NCBI RefSeq assembly: GCF_029958905.1
Contig: NZ_CP124613.1
Coordinates: 744,001 to 808,000 of the forward strand
Direction: 5' to 3'
DNA: 64,000 bases
From: Vibrio sp. YMD68
GTDB taxonomy: Bacteria; Pseudomonadota; Gammaproteobacteria; Enterobacterales; Vibrionaceae
Shown here: piece by piece, positions 37,050-46,347 of the stretch
Numbering within the stretch: position 1 is the first letter of the stretch
Layout: each line of letters begins with the position of its first letter
Translations under genes and position numbers: made by a program
The notes under the pieces: model-generated
The model's database searches: none
What the model saw: the letters and a program-made list of their open reading frames with translations, nothing else
Told to the model about the DNA's origin: nothing

Positions 37050-38708
37050 ATGATAAGCCCAAACCCTGCATCTCATTCACAAAAAGCGTTGCTTTCCGAG
37101 CGAATTAATAAGCTCGCACACGCTCTTTCTGACGGGGTTTACGAAAGAGAAGACACCATTAAATTGTGCTTATTAGCGGCATTGGCAGGTGAAAGTGTTT
37201 TTCTATTGGGCCCTCCTGGAATTGCAAAAAGCTTGATAGCAAAGCGATTGATTCAAGCGTTCGATAATTCAAGCTATTTTGAGTATTTGATGACGCGCTT
37301 CTCTACGCCTGAAGAAGTGTTTGGCCCCCTCAGCATCCAAGAATTGAAAGATAATGGACGATATGTTCGTTTGACGAATGGGTACTTACCCACTTCACAA
37401 ATTGTTTTTCTAGATGAGATCTGGAAAGCCGGCCCTGCCATTTTGAATACACTACTGACGGTGGTGAATGAAAAAACCTTTAAAAATGGCAGTGATATTG
37501 AACGCGTACCAATGCGATTACTTATTTCGGCATCGAATGAACTCCCTGATGAAGACAGTGGTTTAGAAGCTCTTTATGACCGTATGTTGGTTCGAGTGTT
37601 CATCAATCGTATTCAAAACAAGCAAAATTTTAAATCTATGTTGACGGTTGGCACGCAGCAAGAAGCCAAAATTCCGGAAGGCTTAGCGATTACCGATGAG
37701 GAATATCATAAATGGCAAGCCGAGTTTGATCAGCTTGAATTATCCGATTCTGTTTTTGAAAAATTGTTCAAACTTAAATCAATGGTTGAAGGAAAAGACG
37801 ACGCACAAGAAATCTTGACGGACACCGACAGCTATGTATCTGACCGTCGATGGAAAAAAGCGGTACGACTTCTTAAAGCGAGTGCTTTTTTCAATGGGCG
37901 CAGTTCGATCAACCCATTAGATCTTTTGTTATTGCAAGACTGCTTATGGAACAGCCCTGAATCACGTGACAATGTTCGTAGCATTATTCGAGACTTTGCA
38001 TTGCATCATGCTTTTGATCAGCAAGATGTCGAACTTCAGATATCTATGTGTCGTGAAGAGCTTGAAGATATACAGACGCACATTGAATCGACTTATAGCG
38101 TTGTTTTGTCACAAGATGCGCCAACCGGGCTGCTCAAAAAGCACGTTCAGCACTATGACATTTCGAGCGCGAACAGTTACCAAGTCGGCACAACGAAAGG
38201 CCTCATTAAACTGGTATTGCTGCAATCCAATATGTCGGTATCAGAATCGGACAAAGGCGACAGCCGCTGGGTTTATTTACCAAAGAATGATTTGAGCAAA
38301 GTGATCAAAGAAGGAGGCGGTGAAATTTACGGTTACGTGAATCAGAACACCAATATCTGCCGCCTAACGTTCGACGTTGATGCTGAAAACCATTTAGTGA
38401 TCAAAGACATTGCGAATCGCGGTGTACTGGTGGCGCTTGCTGACAAAGAAGGGCTAGACTCGTCGTTGTATCAGCAGTGGAGCACAAAAGCGGATGAAGC
38501 GATGACGCAATTGCAGAATGCTGACTATCATTTAAGAAAGGTACGCTCAGATTTCCATGGGGCTTTACCACACAGTTTTATCGATACTGATCTTCCAACA
38601 ACGATGGAAGTTGGCTTACAAGAGTTGCTGACTCAGTTAGAAGCAACCAAAGTTGAATGCGAAAAAACCGTATTTCGCGTGAAGCACCTTGATGAGTTTT
38701 TTGCTTAG
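37050..38708 (+). CDS. ravA: MoxR-family AAA+ ATPase RavA
   Basis: AAA+ ATPase of 552 residues with Walker A GPPGIAKS (54-61), Walker B VFLDEIW (Asp122-Glu123) and sensor SASNELP, followed by the RavA-specific C-terminal region. E. coli RavA is 498 residues, so this version is about 50 longer, mostly in the C-terminal half. RavA assembles with the VWA protein ViaA, which follows at once; together they link respiratory complexes and aminoglycoside sensitivity in E. coli. ATG 37050 is chosen for AGGAG at 37037-37041; the frame is open to 36999. Confidence 0.92.
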   Translation: MISPNPASHSQKALLSERINKLAHALSDGVYEREDTIKLCLLAALAGESVFLLGPPGIAKSLIAKRLIQAFDNSSYFEYLMTRFSTPEEVFGPLSIQELKDNGRYVRLTNGYLPTSQIVFLDEIWKAGPAILNTLLTVVNEKTFKNGSDIERVPMRLLISASNELPDEDSGLEALYDRMLVRVFINRIQNKQNFKSMLTVGTQQEAKIPEGLAITDEEYHKWQAEFDQLELSDSVFEKLFKLKSMVEGKDDAQEILTDTDSYVSDRRWKKAVRLLKASAFFNGRSSINPLDLLLLQDCLWNSPESRDNVRSIIRDFALHHAFDQQDVELQISMCREELEDIQTHIESTYSVVLSQDAPTGLLKKHVQHYDISSANSYQVGTTKGLIKLVLLQSNMSVSESDKGDSRWVYLPKNDLSKVIKEGGGEIYGYVNQNTNICRLTFDVDAENHLVIKDIANRGVLVALADKEGLDSSLYQQWSTKADEAMTQLQNADYHLRKVRSDFHGALPHSFIDTDLPTTMEVGLQELLTQLEATKVECEKTVFRVKHLDEFFA

Positions 38709-38717
38709 GAGCCCCCT

Positions 38718-40163
38718 ATGTTAGGAGCCGATGGACTTAACCTTGTTGTTATGATTGCAGAGTCAGGTATTGTTGACACTGCGGTCAATGATCTGGTGGC
38801 ACGTTCTCAAGTCATGATGATGGCTGAAAACAGAGGCGTAAAAACGTCTGTTAAAGGTCACCTTCATAAGTGGGGAACGGGTGTAAAGCGTCGAATTACT
38901 AAGGTGTGCGAAACGGATCGCTTTAAGCATGAGTTGTCGTTGTATCAAGATGTTATCCACTGGGATGAAGAGACATTCTTTGAAAACCTAAATGATGTCG
39001 TCAAACAGCTAGAATGGCATTCCGCTTTCTATCTACAAGCTCGTCGTTTGATTGAAAAAAACAAAGGGATTAATAACCCGATGTTTCCGCATTACTTTTG
39101 TGATCAATGGTACAAAAGCCTATCTGATACACTAAAAAAAGCGCAGATTTCAGAGCTTGAAGCCAGTAAAGAAAAAGCATTAAAAGATCTTTATCAAAGA
39201 ATGGAAACGATAAAGAACATGGACAGAGTGACTGAAACGGGCAGTGAAATCAGTGTTGGTAGACTCTGGGATATGGCCTCTGCTAAGTTGAGTAAAACCG
39301 ATCTGACGGTGATGCGAAAACACGCAGAGTACCTCAGTAAAAATAAAGGTTTGCAAGACATCGCAGAGCAGCTTGGCCGAATGGCGGGTGAGGTCGATGA
39401 TCCTGATTTGAATGTAACACCGGCTGAAGAATTGCAAATGGTGGAAGAAAAATCAGATGAAGCAACAGACGATATTGTCGGAATTCATGAAAGTGACGAC
39501 CTGAATAAACTATTACCCAACGAAACCATGTTCTTGGCGTATCCAGAGCTTGAAGTTGTTTTCTATAAACATCTCGTGGATAAGCGTCTGCTTAACTATA
39601 AAGTCGCGGGTAAATCTCGAACCTTGCGAAAGGTAAAAGCGCATGTTCCAGACAGCAAGCAAATCGATGTTGAAAAGGGTCCTTTTGTCATTTGTATTGA
39701 TGCCTCAGGTTCAATGAAAGGGTCTCCAGAGCAGTCTGCAAAGGCCATCGCGTATGCGCTGATGCAAATTGCCCTAGCTGAAGAACGAGACTGTTTTGTT
39801 ATCTTATTTTCTACAGAACAAATCACTTACGAGCTGACAAAACAAGACGGCCTTCGAGAAGCGAGTGATTTTCTAGCCTATAGCTTTCATGGCGGAACCG
39901 ATTTTGAAAAAGCGATCATGACATCGATTGAAACCATGGAAGGCAGCAAATACAAAAACGCTGATTTAGTCGTGGTCTCGGATTTTATCGCGCCTAAACA
40001 ATCCGACGAATTACAACAAAAAGTCGACCTGCTGAAAACCAAGAAAAACCGTTTCCATGCGGTGAGTGTGTCTAAATACGGGAATCCACAGCTAATGGAA
40101 ATGTTTGATCACTGCTGGGCTTATCACCCAAGTTTAATGGGACGGTTGATGAAACAGTGGTAA
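38718..40163 (+). CDS. viaA: VWA-domain protein ViaA
   Basis: Protein of 481 residues, equal in length to E. coli ViaA. The C-terminal von Willebrand A domain has an intact MIDAS: DASGSMKG (Asp328, Ser330, Ser332) and the HGGTDFEKA threonine near residue 394. The N-terminal half is helical and family-specific. It begins 9 bases after ravA, so the two are co-transcribed and act as a complex in the cytoplasm at the membrane. Start ATG 38718 has GGAGCCCCCT just upstream. Confidence 0.93.
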   Translation: MLGADGLNLVVMIAESGIVDTAVNDLVARSQVMMMAENRGVKTSVKGHLHKWGTGVKRRITKVCETDRFKHELSLYQDVIHWDEETFFENLNDVVKQLEWHSAFYLQARRLIEKNKGINNPMFPHYFCDQWYKSLSDTLKKAQISELEASKEKALKDLYQRMETIKNMDRVTETGSEISVGRLWDMASAKLSKTDLTVMRKHAEYLSKNKGLQDIAEQLGRMAGEVDDPDLNVTPAEELQMVEEKSDEATDDIVGIHESDDLNKLLPNETMFLAYPELEVVFYKHLVDKRLLNYKVAGKSRTLRKVKAHVPDSKQIDVEKGPFVICIDASGSMKGSPEQSAKAIAYALMQIALAEERDCFVILFSTEQITYELTKQDGLREASDFLAYSFHGGTDFEKAIMTSIETMEGSKYKNADLVVVSDFIAPKQSDELQQKVDLLKTKKNRFHAVSVSKYGNPQLMEMFDHCWAYHPSLMGRLMKQW

Positions 40164-40239
40164 TTCGTCATCATTCCGAGCGATAGTTCATCGAATCGCT
40201 GTAAAACTGGGCAAACAAATCTTTTTTTTCGTTTTTTGT

Positions 40240-40267
40240 TTGACTATCAGGCCTCAATCCGTAAAGT
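40240..40267 (+). promoter_or_regulatory. Sigma-70-type promoter of the tRNA cluster
   Basis: TTGACT (40240-40245), 16-base spacer, TAAAGT (40262-40267), then a GC-rich discriminator-like stretch. About 90 bases upstream of the first tRNA. No equivalent promoter precedes the second copy, so all six tRNAs are probably one transcript. Confidence 0.6.
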
Positions 40268-40357
40268 ATGCATCCAACGCAACGGCACTAAGTTCGCTTA
40301 CTTTAGCGAGTTAACGTGTTGAAACATAAAGCGTTGTGAAATTGAAAAATTGCACAT

Positions 40358-40431
40358 GGCGTGTTGGCAGAGTGGCTATGCAGCGGATTGCAAATCCGTG
40401 GACCTCGGTTCGACTCCGGGACGCGCCTCCA
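40358..40431 (+). tRNA. tRNA-Cys (GCA), copy 1
   Basis: 74-nt cloverleaf with 7-bp acceptor stem GGCGTGT/ACGCGCC, anticodon GCA in the loop between GGAT and ATCC, GGTTCGACTCC T-arm, and encoded CCA. Confidence 0.97.
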
Positions 40432-40454
40432 TTTTTTAGAGAATGGAAATCTAA

Positions 40455-40530
40455 GCGATACTAGCTCAGTTGGTAGAGCGCAACCTTGCCAAGGTTGAGG
40501 TCATCGGTTCGAACCCGATGTATCGCTCCA
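40455..40530 (+). tRNA. tRNA-Gly (GCC), copy 1
   Basis: 76-nt cloverleaf, acceptor GCGATAC/GTATCGC, anticodon GCC, encoded CCA. Confidence 0.97.
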
Positions 40531-40636
40531 AATTTAAAGATATTGCATGAGTGATATTCTGTAATATCAAGATGGTGTCTAACTCTCTCAGTGACATGAG
40601 AGCCGTTGATTAGAAGCATCGCAACAAGTTTTGCGT

Positions 40637-40723
40637 GCCCTGGTGGTGGAATTGGTAGACACAAGGGATTTAAAATCCCTCGGCGTTCGCGCTGTGCCGG
40701 TTCAAGTCCGGCCCGGGGCACCA
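40637..40723 (+). tRNA. tRNA-Leu (UAA), copy 1
   Basis: 87-nt class II tRNA with long variable arm (CGGCGTTCGCGCTG), anticodon TAA, encoded CCA. Confidence 0.97.
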
Positions 40724-40771
40724 TCTAATAATACGTTACGCCTTACGGTGTATTGATAGAAAAACGAATAA

Positions 40772-40845
40772 GGCGTGTTGGCAGAGTGGCTATGCAGCGG
40801 ATTGCAAATCCGTGGACCTCGGTTCGACTCCGGGACGCGCCTCCA
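40772..40845 (+). tRNA. tRNA-Cys (GCA), copy 2
   Basis: Identical in sequence to copy 1. Confidence 0.97.
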
Positions 40846-40868
40846 TTTTTTAGAGAATGGAAATCTAA

Positions 40869-40944
40869 GCGATACTAGCTCAGTTGGTAGAGCGCAACCT
40901 TGCCAAGGTTGAGGTCATCGGTTCGAACCCGATGTATCGCTCCA
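40869..40944 (+). tRNA. tRNA-Gly (GCC), copy 2
   Basis: Identical in sequence to copy 1. Confidence 0.97.
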
Positions 40945-41049
40945 AATTTAAAGATATTGCACGAGTGCTTTCTGTAATATCAAGATGGTGTCTAACTCTC
41001 TCAGTGACATGAGAGCCGTTGATTAGAAGCATCGCAATAAGTTTTGCGT

Positions 41050-41136
41050 GCCCTGGTGGTGGAATTGGTAGACACAAGGGATTTAAAATCCCTCGGCGTT
41101 CGCGCTGTGCCGGTTCAAGTCCGGCCCGGGGCACCA
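41050..41136 (+). tRNA. tRNA-Leu (UAA), copy 2
   Basis: Identical in sequence to copy 1; followed by the cluster terminator. Confidence 0.97.
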
Positions 41137-41145
41137 TCTATTATT

Positions 41146-41176
41146 AAGCCCAATCAGAAATGATTGGGCTTTTTTC
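41146..41176 (+). terminator. Terminator of the tRNA cluster
   Basis: AAGCCCAATCA, loop GAAA, TGATTGGGCTT, then TTTTT. Perfect 11-bp stem. Confidence 0.92.
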
Positions 41177-41254
41177 TATTTCGAGATCGCTCTGTTAACT
41201 CAATGGTCTATTCCTCTCATCGTTGACGTGAATTGAGTGGGCATGATTACGTCA

Positions 41255-43333
41255 CTAGAGCTCTGTGTGGTATTTTTGAAACTCAAGATGGAAAGACATA
41301 CCGCCATTGTGGTTGGATTGCGCTGAAATTTTCCCCTTCATATCTCGCATGCTGTTCATTGAAATCGAAAGGCCCAAACCTAACCCATCGCCAATTTTCT
41401 TTGTGGTGTGAAAGGGTTCAAAAATATAAGAAAGTTCATTGGAACTGACACCACATCCGTTGTCTATGAGCGAAAGGAAAACGCGGTTATCTTCGCTGTG
41501 TGCATTAATAAGAAGCTGAGGGTTGATGGTGCCTTTCATTGCATCACAAGCATTCACCACCAGATTGCCGATGACTTGTCTAACTCGTTGATCTTCGCCT
41601 AATACGGTCGTAACATCCGCTGAAATTCGAATTCGGACGTCGATAGATCTCAGCCTATCCTGGTAAATTCGTAAGGTCTCTTCCAGTACCGTAAGTAGCG
41701 GGATTTCTTGCAGCTGTTCAGGGCGGTTGAACGCAAACGATTTAAGCTGAGTGGTCATTTTCGCCATTCGATCGATGAGGCTATGCACCAATTTATTGTT
41801 GGCTTTGAGCAGTTGTGTCTCGCCACGTTCCATGAGTAAATCATTACTGGTTAATAGCGTTCGAAGACCAGTAAGCGGCTGGTTAAGTTCATGGGTTATG
41901 GCGCTCGACATCCGACCTAAAGCGGCCATTTTACTGATCTCTATGAGTTCCTTTTGTGCCGACTTTAACTCTTCGGTACGTTGTTCCACTCTTTCTCGTA
42001 GGTCATTGTTGACATTTTTTAGCGCTATTTCTGCTTTCTTACGCTTACTGATATCAATCACTGTGACTAAGTAGTGATCAAGGCTGTGCCAGCGTAAGCT
42101 TGTTATAGAGAACAGAACCGGAAAAACGCTACCATCACTGCGCCGCGCCATGGTTTCTGCGCTGTTGATCTCAGCAAGATCGTGGTGTTGACTTAAATTT
42201 TGAAGCAGTGGAAGTATCGTAGAATCACCGCGACTGGTTTCAAACAGCTTCCATGCAGCGAGATTGTTGACCATAGAATTTGAAAGATTAAAGTAACGCA
42301 TGGCCATAGGGTTAATATCGGAAACCACGCCCTTCTCGGTTAACAACAATATGCCGACCTGAGTTTTGTTTATCATTTGAGTCAAGCGTTCTTGAGAGCT
42401 CTCTATGAGCTTTTGTATACGAAGTTGACTCAGATGCTTTTGGTGACGTAAACGGCCGATAACAAAAAGAAGAATGAAAAACAAACAACAACCCACCGCG
42501 GCCCAACTGATCCAAGAGACGGTGTGTTCTACCGCTTTTAATGGAGTGAGGTAAGTCAGCTTCCACTCTAGGTCATCGAGAGTGACGGATTGGGTCATGT
42601 ACTTCTCACCAAACACCTTCACACGGGTAATCGATGTCCCATTATAGAGTTGGTCATGGATCAGCAGATTAGAAAGGTTACTTAACTGATTGAGTTTGAG
42701 GACATCTAATTCACGGCTACTGGATAAGAAAAAGGCATGACTTCGATCCTGAAAGAAGATGATTTCATTGTCCGCAAACCATTGTTCAGTGAGGAAACTA
42801 AGATCGACTTGCACCACTGCAATGCCGACCAGCTCGAAGTGACTTTGAATTGGGGCAGCTAAAAAGTAATGAGGGGTTGTATCGGTAACCTGAGTGATGA
42901 TGGTTAGGCTATCAGGATCTTGCTTGACTTGAGTAGAGATCAATGTGGCTTTTGATGCATCAAGAGCAAGATCAGACAGACTGGATATCAGCATTTCTCC
43001 ATCATCTGAGAGTATATACCAGCCCTTAGTATTGGCGGCTTTATCCAGTTGAATGAGTTGTGCTTTCAGTTCTGCTTCCAGCGGTTCTTTAAGATGAGTT
43101 TCTCCTTCAAGAAAGGTCAACACTTCGGGCTCATTGGTGATTAAAAAAGGCAGATGAGAAAATCGTCTTAATGCATGCCTAATCTCACCCACGTAATCCA
43201 ACAGTCTTTGCTCGATATTGGTTTGCGCTTGAGAAAGCAGCCATTGCGTCGCGATGAAGCGCCCGGATCCCAAGCTGATATACATCAACAACACCACCAT
43301 TAAGGTCAAACCGAGTTTTCGTCTAAGTGACAT
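41255..43333 (-). CDS. DctB-like membrane sensor histidine kinase
   Basis: Protein of 692 residues. N-terminal membrane helix (about 9-30), a large periplasmic PDC/Cache-like sensor (about 35-265), second membrane helix (273-294), a PAS domain (about 315-430), a coiled coil, the dimerisation domain with phospho-accepting His481 in HELNQPL, and an ATPase domain with N-box Asn593, DNGCG (624-628) and GLGLGLSI. This is the architecture of DctB-family kinases that sense C4-dicarboxylates and similar acids. It is divergent from a sigma-54 activator gene, its obvious partner, which in turn lies before a TRAP transporter. Confidence 0.92.
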   Translation of the reverse strand: MSLRRKLGLTLMVVLLMYISLGSGRFIATQWLLSQAQTNIEQRLLDYVGEIRHALRRFSHLPFLITNEPEVLTFLEGETHLKEPLEAELKAQLIQLDKAANTKGWYILSDDGEMLISSLSDLALDASKATLISTQVKQDPDSLTIITQVTDTTPHYFLAAPIQSHFELVGIAVVQVDLSFLTEQWFADNEIIFFQDRSHAFFLSSSRELDVLKLNQLSNLSNLLIHDQLYNGTSITRVKVFGEKYMTQSVTLDDLEWKLTYLTPLKAVEHTVSWISWAAVGCCLFFILLFVIGRLRHQKHLSQLRIQKLIESSQERLTQMINKTQVGILLLTEKGVVSDINPMAMRYFNLSNSMVNNLAAWKLFETSRGDSTILPLLQNLSQHHDLAEINSAETMARRSDGSVFPVLFSITSLRWHSLDHYLVTVIDISKRKKAEIALKNVNNDLRERVEQRTEELKSAQKELIEISKMAALGRMSSAITHELNQPLTGLRTLLTSNDLLMERGETQLLKANNKLVHSLIDRMAKMTTQLKSFAFNRPEQLQEIPLLTVLEETLRIYQDRLRSIDVRIRISADVTTVLGEDQRVRQVIGNLVVNACDAMKGTINPQLLINAHSEDNRVFLSLIDNGCGVSSNELSYIFEPFHTTKKIGDGLGLGLSISMNSMRDMKGKISAQSNHNGGMSFHLEFQKYHTEL

Positions 43334-43485
43334 GCCTATGCCTTATAATTCGTCCTGCCACTTAGATAACTATATGCCCCCGATATGTTAAAGGTTTGTT
43401 GTCAAGAACTGGGAGCTAGCTCCTTTTATAGATTGGAAATATTCCCTACCGTAGAGAGAGACTGAATGGATTTGAGACGGCTTAA

Positions 43486-44838
43486 ATGAATCAAGAAATA
43501 ATCGCAGAAATTGCACTGGTTGAAGACGATGATATCGTTCGACGTGCGACATGCCAATGGTTGGAACTCGCAGGTTACTCGGTGCAGGCATTTGAATCAG
43601 CCCAGGACGCACTCAGTGCAATCGAAACAACCGATTTTAAAGCGATTATCACCGATGTAAGACTGCCTGACATGAGTGGCCTTGAGTTGCTGTCTACACT
43701 CATTGAAAATCAAAATCAAACGCCTGTCATATTGGTGACAGGCCACGGTGATGTTGATATGGCAGTGAACGCCTTACAGCTTGGCGCCTATGACTTCATT
43801 GAGAAACCGTTTCATCCAGAGCGCTTGTCTAATACGGTTAATGAAGCGGTAGAGAAGTATCAAGCTCAATGCGACAAGACAGGAAGAGCGTCATATTTAA
43901 ACAACCTCACTGGCATAGAGAAAGTGTTGATAGGGCGCAGTAAGGTGATTCGTGAGCTTCGTACTCAGGTGGCCAAAATAGCGGCGATTGATACCAACGT
44001 GATCATTTACGGTGAAACTGGCTGTGGTAAAGAGTTGGTCGCGAGTTGTCTGCACTATGAAAGTTCAAGAAAGGATCACCATCTTGTCGCGTTGAATTGC
44101 GGTGCGATTCCCGAACACCTGTTTGAAAGTGAACTGTTCGGACACGAGGCTGGCGCGTTTACGGGCGCTGTGAAGCGGCGAATCGGCAAACTAGAATACG
44201 CAGACAAAGGGACACTGTTTCTTGATGAAATAGAAAGTATGCCACTCGCTATGCAGGTCAAAGTTCTAAGGTCATTGCAAGATCATGTTATAGAGCGGGT
44301 AGGAAGCAATACTCAATTGAACGTCAACCTCCGAGTTATTGCGGCCGCGAAAGAGGACTTGCTGGGGCATGAACAATTTCGGCCGGATTTGTTCTATCGC
44401 CTAAATGTGGCTCAATTGTATTTACCCCCTTTGAGAGAGCGTGAAGATGACGCATTGGTGCTGTTTGAGTACTTTACTCGCGAGGCCAATAAAGAGACAC
44501 GTAACATGAGTGATGCCGATGCAAAGGCGTTACTCGCATATTCCTGGCCAGGCAACGTAAGAGAGCTTAGAAACGTTGCTATCCGATTTGCATTGGATGA
44601 GAGCATGTCAGTGGGTGAGATTTTATCGTGTCGTCCTAATTCTCAAATAGAGCAAAGCAGTGTCGGTCTTCCACTCGCCATACAAATGGAAACATTTGAA
44701 CGACAAATCATTTTAGACGCGCTTACACGCTGTAATGGCTGTATTTCTGATGTAATGAAAGAGTTGGATCTACCAAGAAGAACGTTGAATCAAAAAATGC
44801 AGAAATACTCGTTAAATCGTTCGGATTACACAACATAA
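43486..44838 (+). CDS. DctD-like sigma-54-dependent response regulator
   Basis: Protein of 450 residues: receiver domain with phospho-acceptor Asp57 (ITDVRLPD), AAA+ domain with Walker A GETGCGKE (176-183), the sigma-54 contact loop GAFTGA (223-228) and FLDEIESM, and a C-terminal Fis-type helix-turn-helix (DVMKELDLPRRTLNQKM). It should bind upstream sites and drive open-complex formation by sigma-54 polymerase. It is divergent from the kinase gene, and a near-consensus sigma-54 promoter lies downstream in front of the TAXI-TRAP genes, its likely target. Confidence 0.94.
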   Translation: MNQEIIAEIALVEDDDIVRRATCQWLELAGYSVQAFESAQDALSAIETTDFKAIITDVRLPDMSGLELLSTLIENQNQTPVILVTGHGDVDMAVNALQLGAYDFIEKPFHPERLSNTVNEAVEKYQAQCDKTGRASYLNNLTGIEKVLIGRSKVIRELRTQVAKIAAIDTNVIIYGETGCGKELVASCLHYESSRKDHHLVALNCGAIPEHLFESELFGHEAGAFTGAVKRRIGKLEYADKGTLFLDEIESMPLAMQVKVLRSLQDHVIERVGSNTQLNVNLRVIAAAKEDLLGHEQFRPDLFYRLNVAQLYLPPLREREDDALVLFEYFTREANKETRNMSDADAKALLAYSWPGNVRELRNVAIRFALDESMSVGEILSCRPNSQIEQSSVGLPLAIQMETFERQIILDALTRCNGCISDVMKELDLPRRTLNQKMQKYSLNRSDYTT

Positions 44839-45008
44839 ATAGCCTGGAAAGGTCGTACTTAGTATGCCATGCATGCTCACAGCCTGTTATTTTGAACATT
44901 TATTCTTAGTTCTTAGTTCTGAGCGGATAATGGATGTCCAGCAGCAGCAGTAGAATCAGCGATAGGCAAAAATTCGCTCACTGTTTATTTAACCAAATGT
45001 TAACATTG

Positions 45009-45033
45009 ATCACAAATTTCGTCATGGTGTGAT
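45009..45033. promoter_or_regulatory. Inverted repeat, possible enhancer site for the sigma-54 activator
   Basis: ATCACA-N13-TGTGAT, about 140-165 bases upstream of the sigma-54 promoter, a normal distance for activator binding. The half-site order is opposite to a CRP site. The rest of the 44839-45170 spacer shows nothing else distinct. Confidence 0.4.
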
Positions 45034-45173
45034 AGGGATTACGTTAATTATCGGTTTATACGCGATTGCTATAGGCGAAATATTGCTTACTATTGATGCT
45101 CTCGATAAGCAAGATTTTGCTCATTTTACTGGTGATTATAGATAAAGATCAATTAAAACAAGTGCTTATTTTT

Positions 45174-45190
45174 TGGCATCGTACTTGCTA
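45174..45190 (+). promoter_or_regulatory. Sigma-54 promoter of the TAXI-TRAP-LhgO operon
   Basis: TTGGCATCGTACTTGCTA: GG of the -24 element at 45175-45176 and GC of the -12 element at 45187-45188, with exactly 10 bases between, as in TGGCAC-N5-TTGC. Transcription would start near 45200, about 48 bases before the TAXI gene. The match and a GAFTGA activator gene upstream support each other. Confidence 0.85.
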
Positions 45191-45247
45191 TAAAGATGTT
45201 AAATGTTAATGAAATGATAACGTGAAACATCACATGGAGAGTAAAAG

Positions 45248-46255
45248 ATGAAAATGAATAAGTTGATGAAAACTTTGATCGTTGGTGCCGCTTCACTCGG
45301 CTTTGCGGTTAATGTTGCTGCTGCCGATCAGCGCAGTTACATACTCGCGACCGCTTCAACAGGCGGTACTTATTACCCAGTAGGTGTTGCACTGGCGACG
45401 CTAAGCAAAATCAAACTTACCCAAAAACATCAGTTTTCGCTGTCTGCGATCAGTTCCGCTGGATCGGGCGAGAACGTGAAGCTTCTTAATGAAAACGAAG
45501 CTCAATTTGCCATTCTACAAGGGCTTTACGGAGCATGGGCTTGGGGTGGTGAAGGTCCATATAAAGAGCGTCAAGACAAACTGCGCTCTGTGTCGATGTT
45601 ATGGCAAAACGTGGAGCACTTGATTGTTCGTTCTGAATTTGTTGAAACAGGGACAGTGAGTGACCTAGCCAATCTGAAAGGTGAGAAGTTTTCTATTGGT
45701 AAAAAGAATTCGGGTACTGAAAATTCAGGACGCCAGATCATGAAAGGGTTGTCGGTGGATCCAGACCAATTCAGCTTGGCTTACATGGGTTATGGCGGCA
45801 GTGCCAGTGCCTTACAAAATGGCACCATAGATGGCATGAATACACCCGCAGGTGTTCCCGTTGGTGCGGTGACTCAAGCTTTTGCAGCGCTGGGTAAAGA
45901 CATCCAAATTCTTTCGTTTACTGATGAGCAGATTAAACAGGCGAATGGACAATACAGTTTGTGGACGAAATATGAAATCCCTGCGAACACCTACCCTGGT
46001 ATCGATAAGCCGATCACCACCATTGCGCAACCCAACTTCCTAGCGGTAAGAGAAGACATTTCGGAAGAAGATGTGTATCAATTGACTAAGGCGATCTATG
46101 AAAACCTTGCATTCCTTCAAGGTATTCATAAAGCGACAAAGGCGATGGCGATAGAAAAAGCGATTTCTGGTTTGCCAGTACCACTTCATCCTGGTGCGGC
46201 GCGTTTCTATAAAGAAATGGGCGTCAATATCCCATCTGAGCTTATTTTAAACTAG
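45248..46255 (+). CDS. TAXI-family TRAP transporter solute-binding protein
   Basis: Exported protein of 335 residues with a cleavable signal peptide (about 1-26, cut after VAAA). The TAXI pattern is clear: ILATASTGGTYYPVGVALA at the N-terminus, ISSAGSGENVKLLNENEAQFAILQG, and SIGKKNSGTENSGRQIM. It captures a substrate in the periplasm for the fused TRAP permease encoded next. Known TAXI ligands include glutamate-like and 2-oxoglutarate-like acids; here the oxidase gene in the operon points to a C5 hydroxy acid. GGAG precedes the ATG at good distance, after the sigma-54 promoter. Confidence 0.92.
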   Translation: MKMNKLMKTLIVGAASLGFAVNVAAADQRSYILATASTGGTYYPVGVALATLSKIKLTQKHQFSLSAISSAGSGENVKLLNENEAQFAILQGLYGAWAWGGEGPYKERQDKLRSVSMLWQNVEHLIVRSEFVETGTVSDLANLKGEKFSIGKKNSGTENSGRQIMKGLSVDPDQFSLAYMGYGGSASALQNGTIDGMNTPAGVPVGAVTQAFAALGKDIQILSFTDEQIKQANGQYSLWTKYEIPANTYPGIDKPITTIAQPNFLAVREDISEEDVYQLTKAIYENLAFLQGIHKATKAMAIEKAISGLPVPLHPGAARFYKEMGVNIPSELILN

Positions 46256-46347
46256 CCCACACTCGTCCAACCCCAACTCGCTCTCTTAACTGCATGGTTA
46301 AAAGAGCGAGTCATTCTATTGCCAATTGAGACGTGTTAGAGGTCAGC

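Larger units (their letters stand above)
40358..41136 (+). repeat. Tandem duplication of a tRNA Cys-Gly-Leu block
   Basis: The block 40358-40723 is repeated at 40772-41136, about 366 bases per copy with a 48-base unrelated joint. All tRNA positions and the Cys-Gly spacer are identical; the Gly-Leu spacer shows only a few substitutions and one net base deleted. Flanks outside the block do not match, so the copy boundaries are the tRNA ends themselves. Confidence 0.95.

Noticed and set aside
40461..41137. Two minus-strand ORFs (40461-40724 and 40880-41137) starting MVPRAGLEPAQ
   Set aside because: They are antisense to the tRNA genes, a known source of spurious predicted proteins in many genomes.
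40164..41254. Phage or genomic-island insertion at the tRNA cluster
   Set aside because: tRNA genes are common integration sites, but there is no integrase, no truncated 3' tRNA end and no foreign gene; the repeat contains only tRNAs and their spacers.
45009..45033. CRP site upstream of the TAXI operon
   Set aside because: The halves run ATCACA...TGTGAT, the reverse of the CRP order TGTGA...TCACA, and the spacing is 13 rather than 6.
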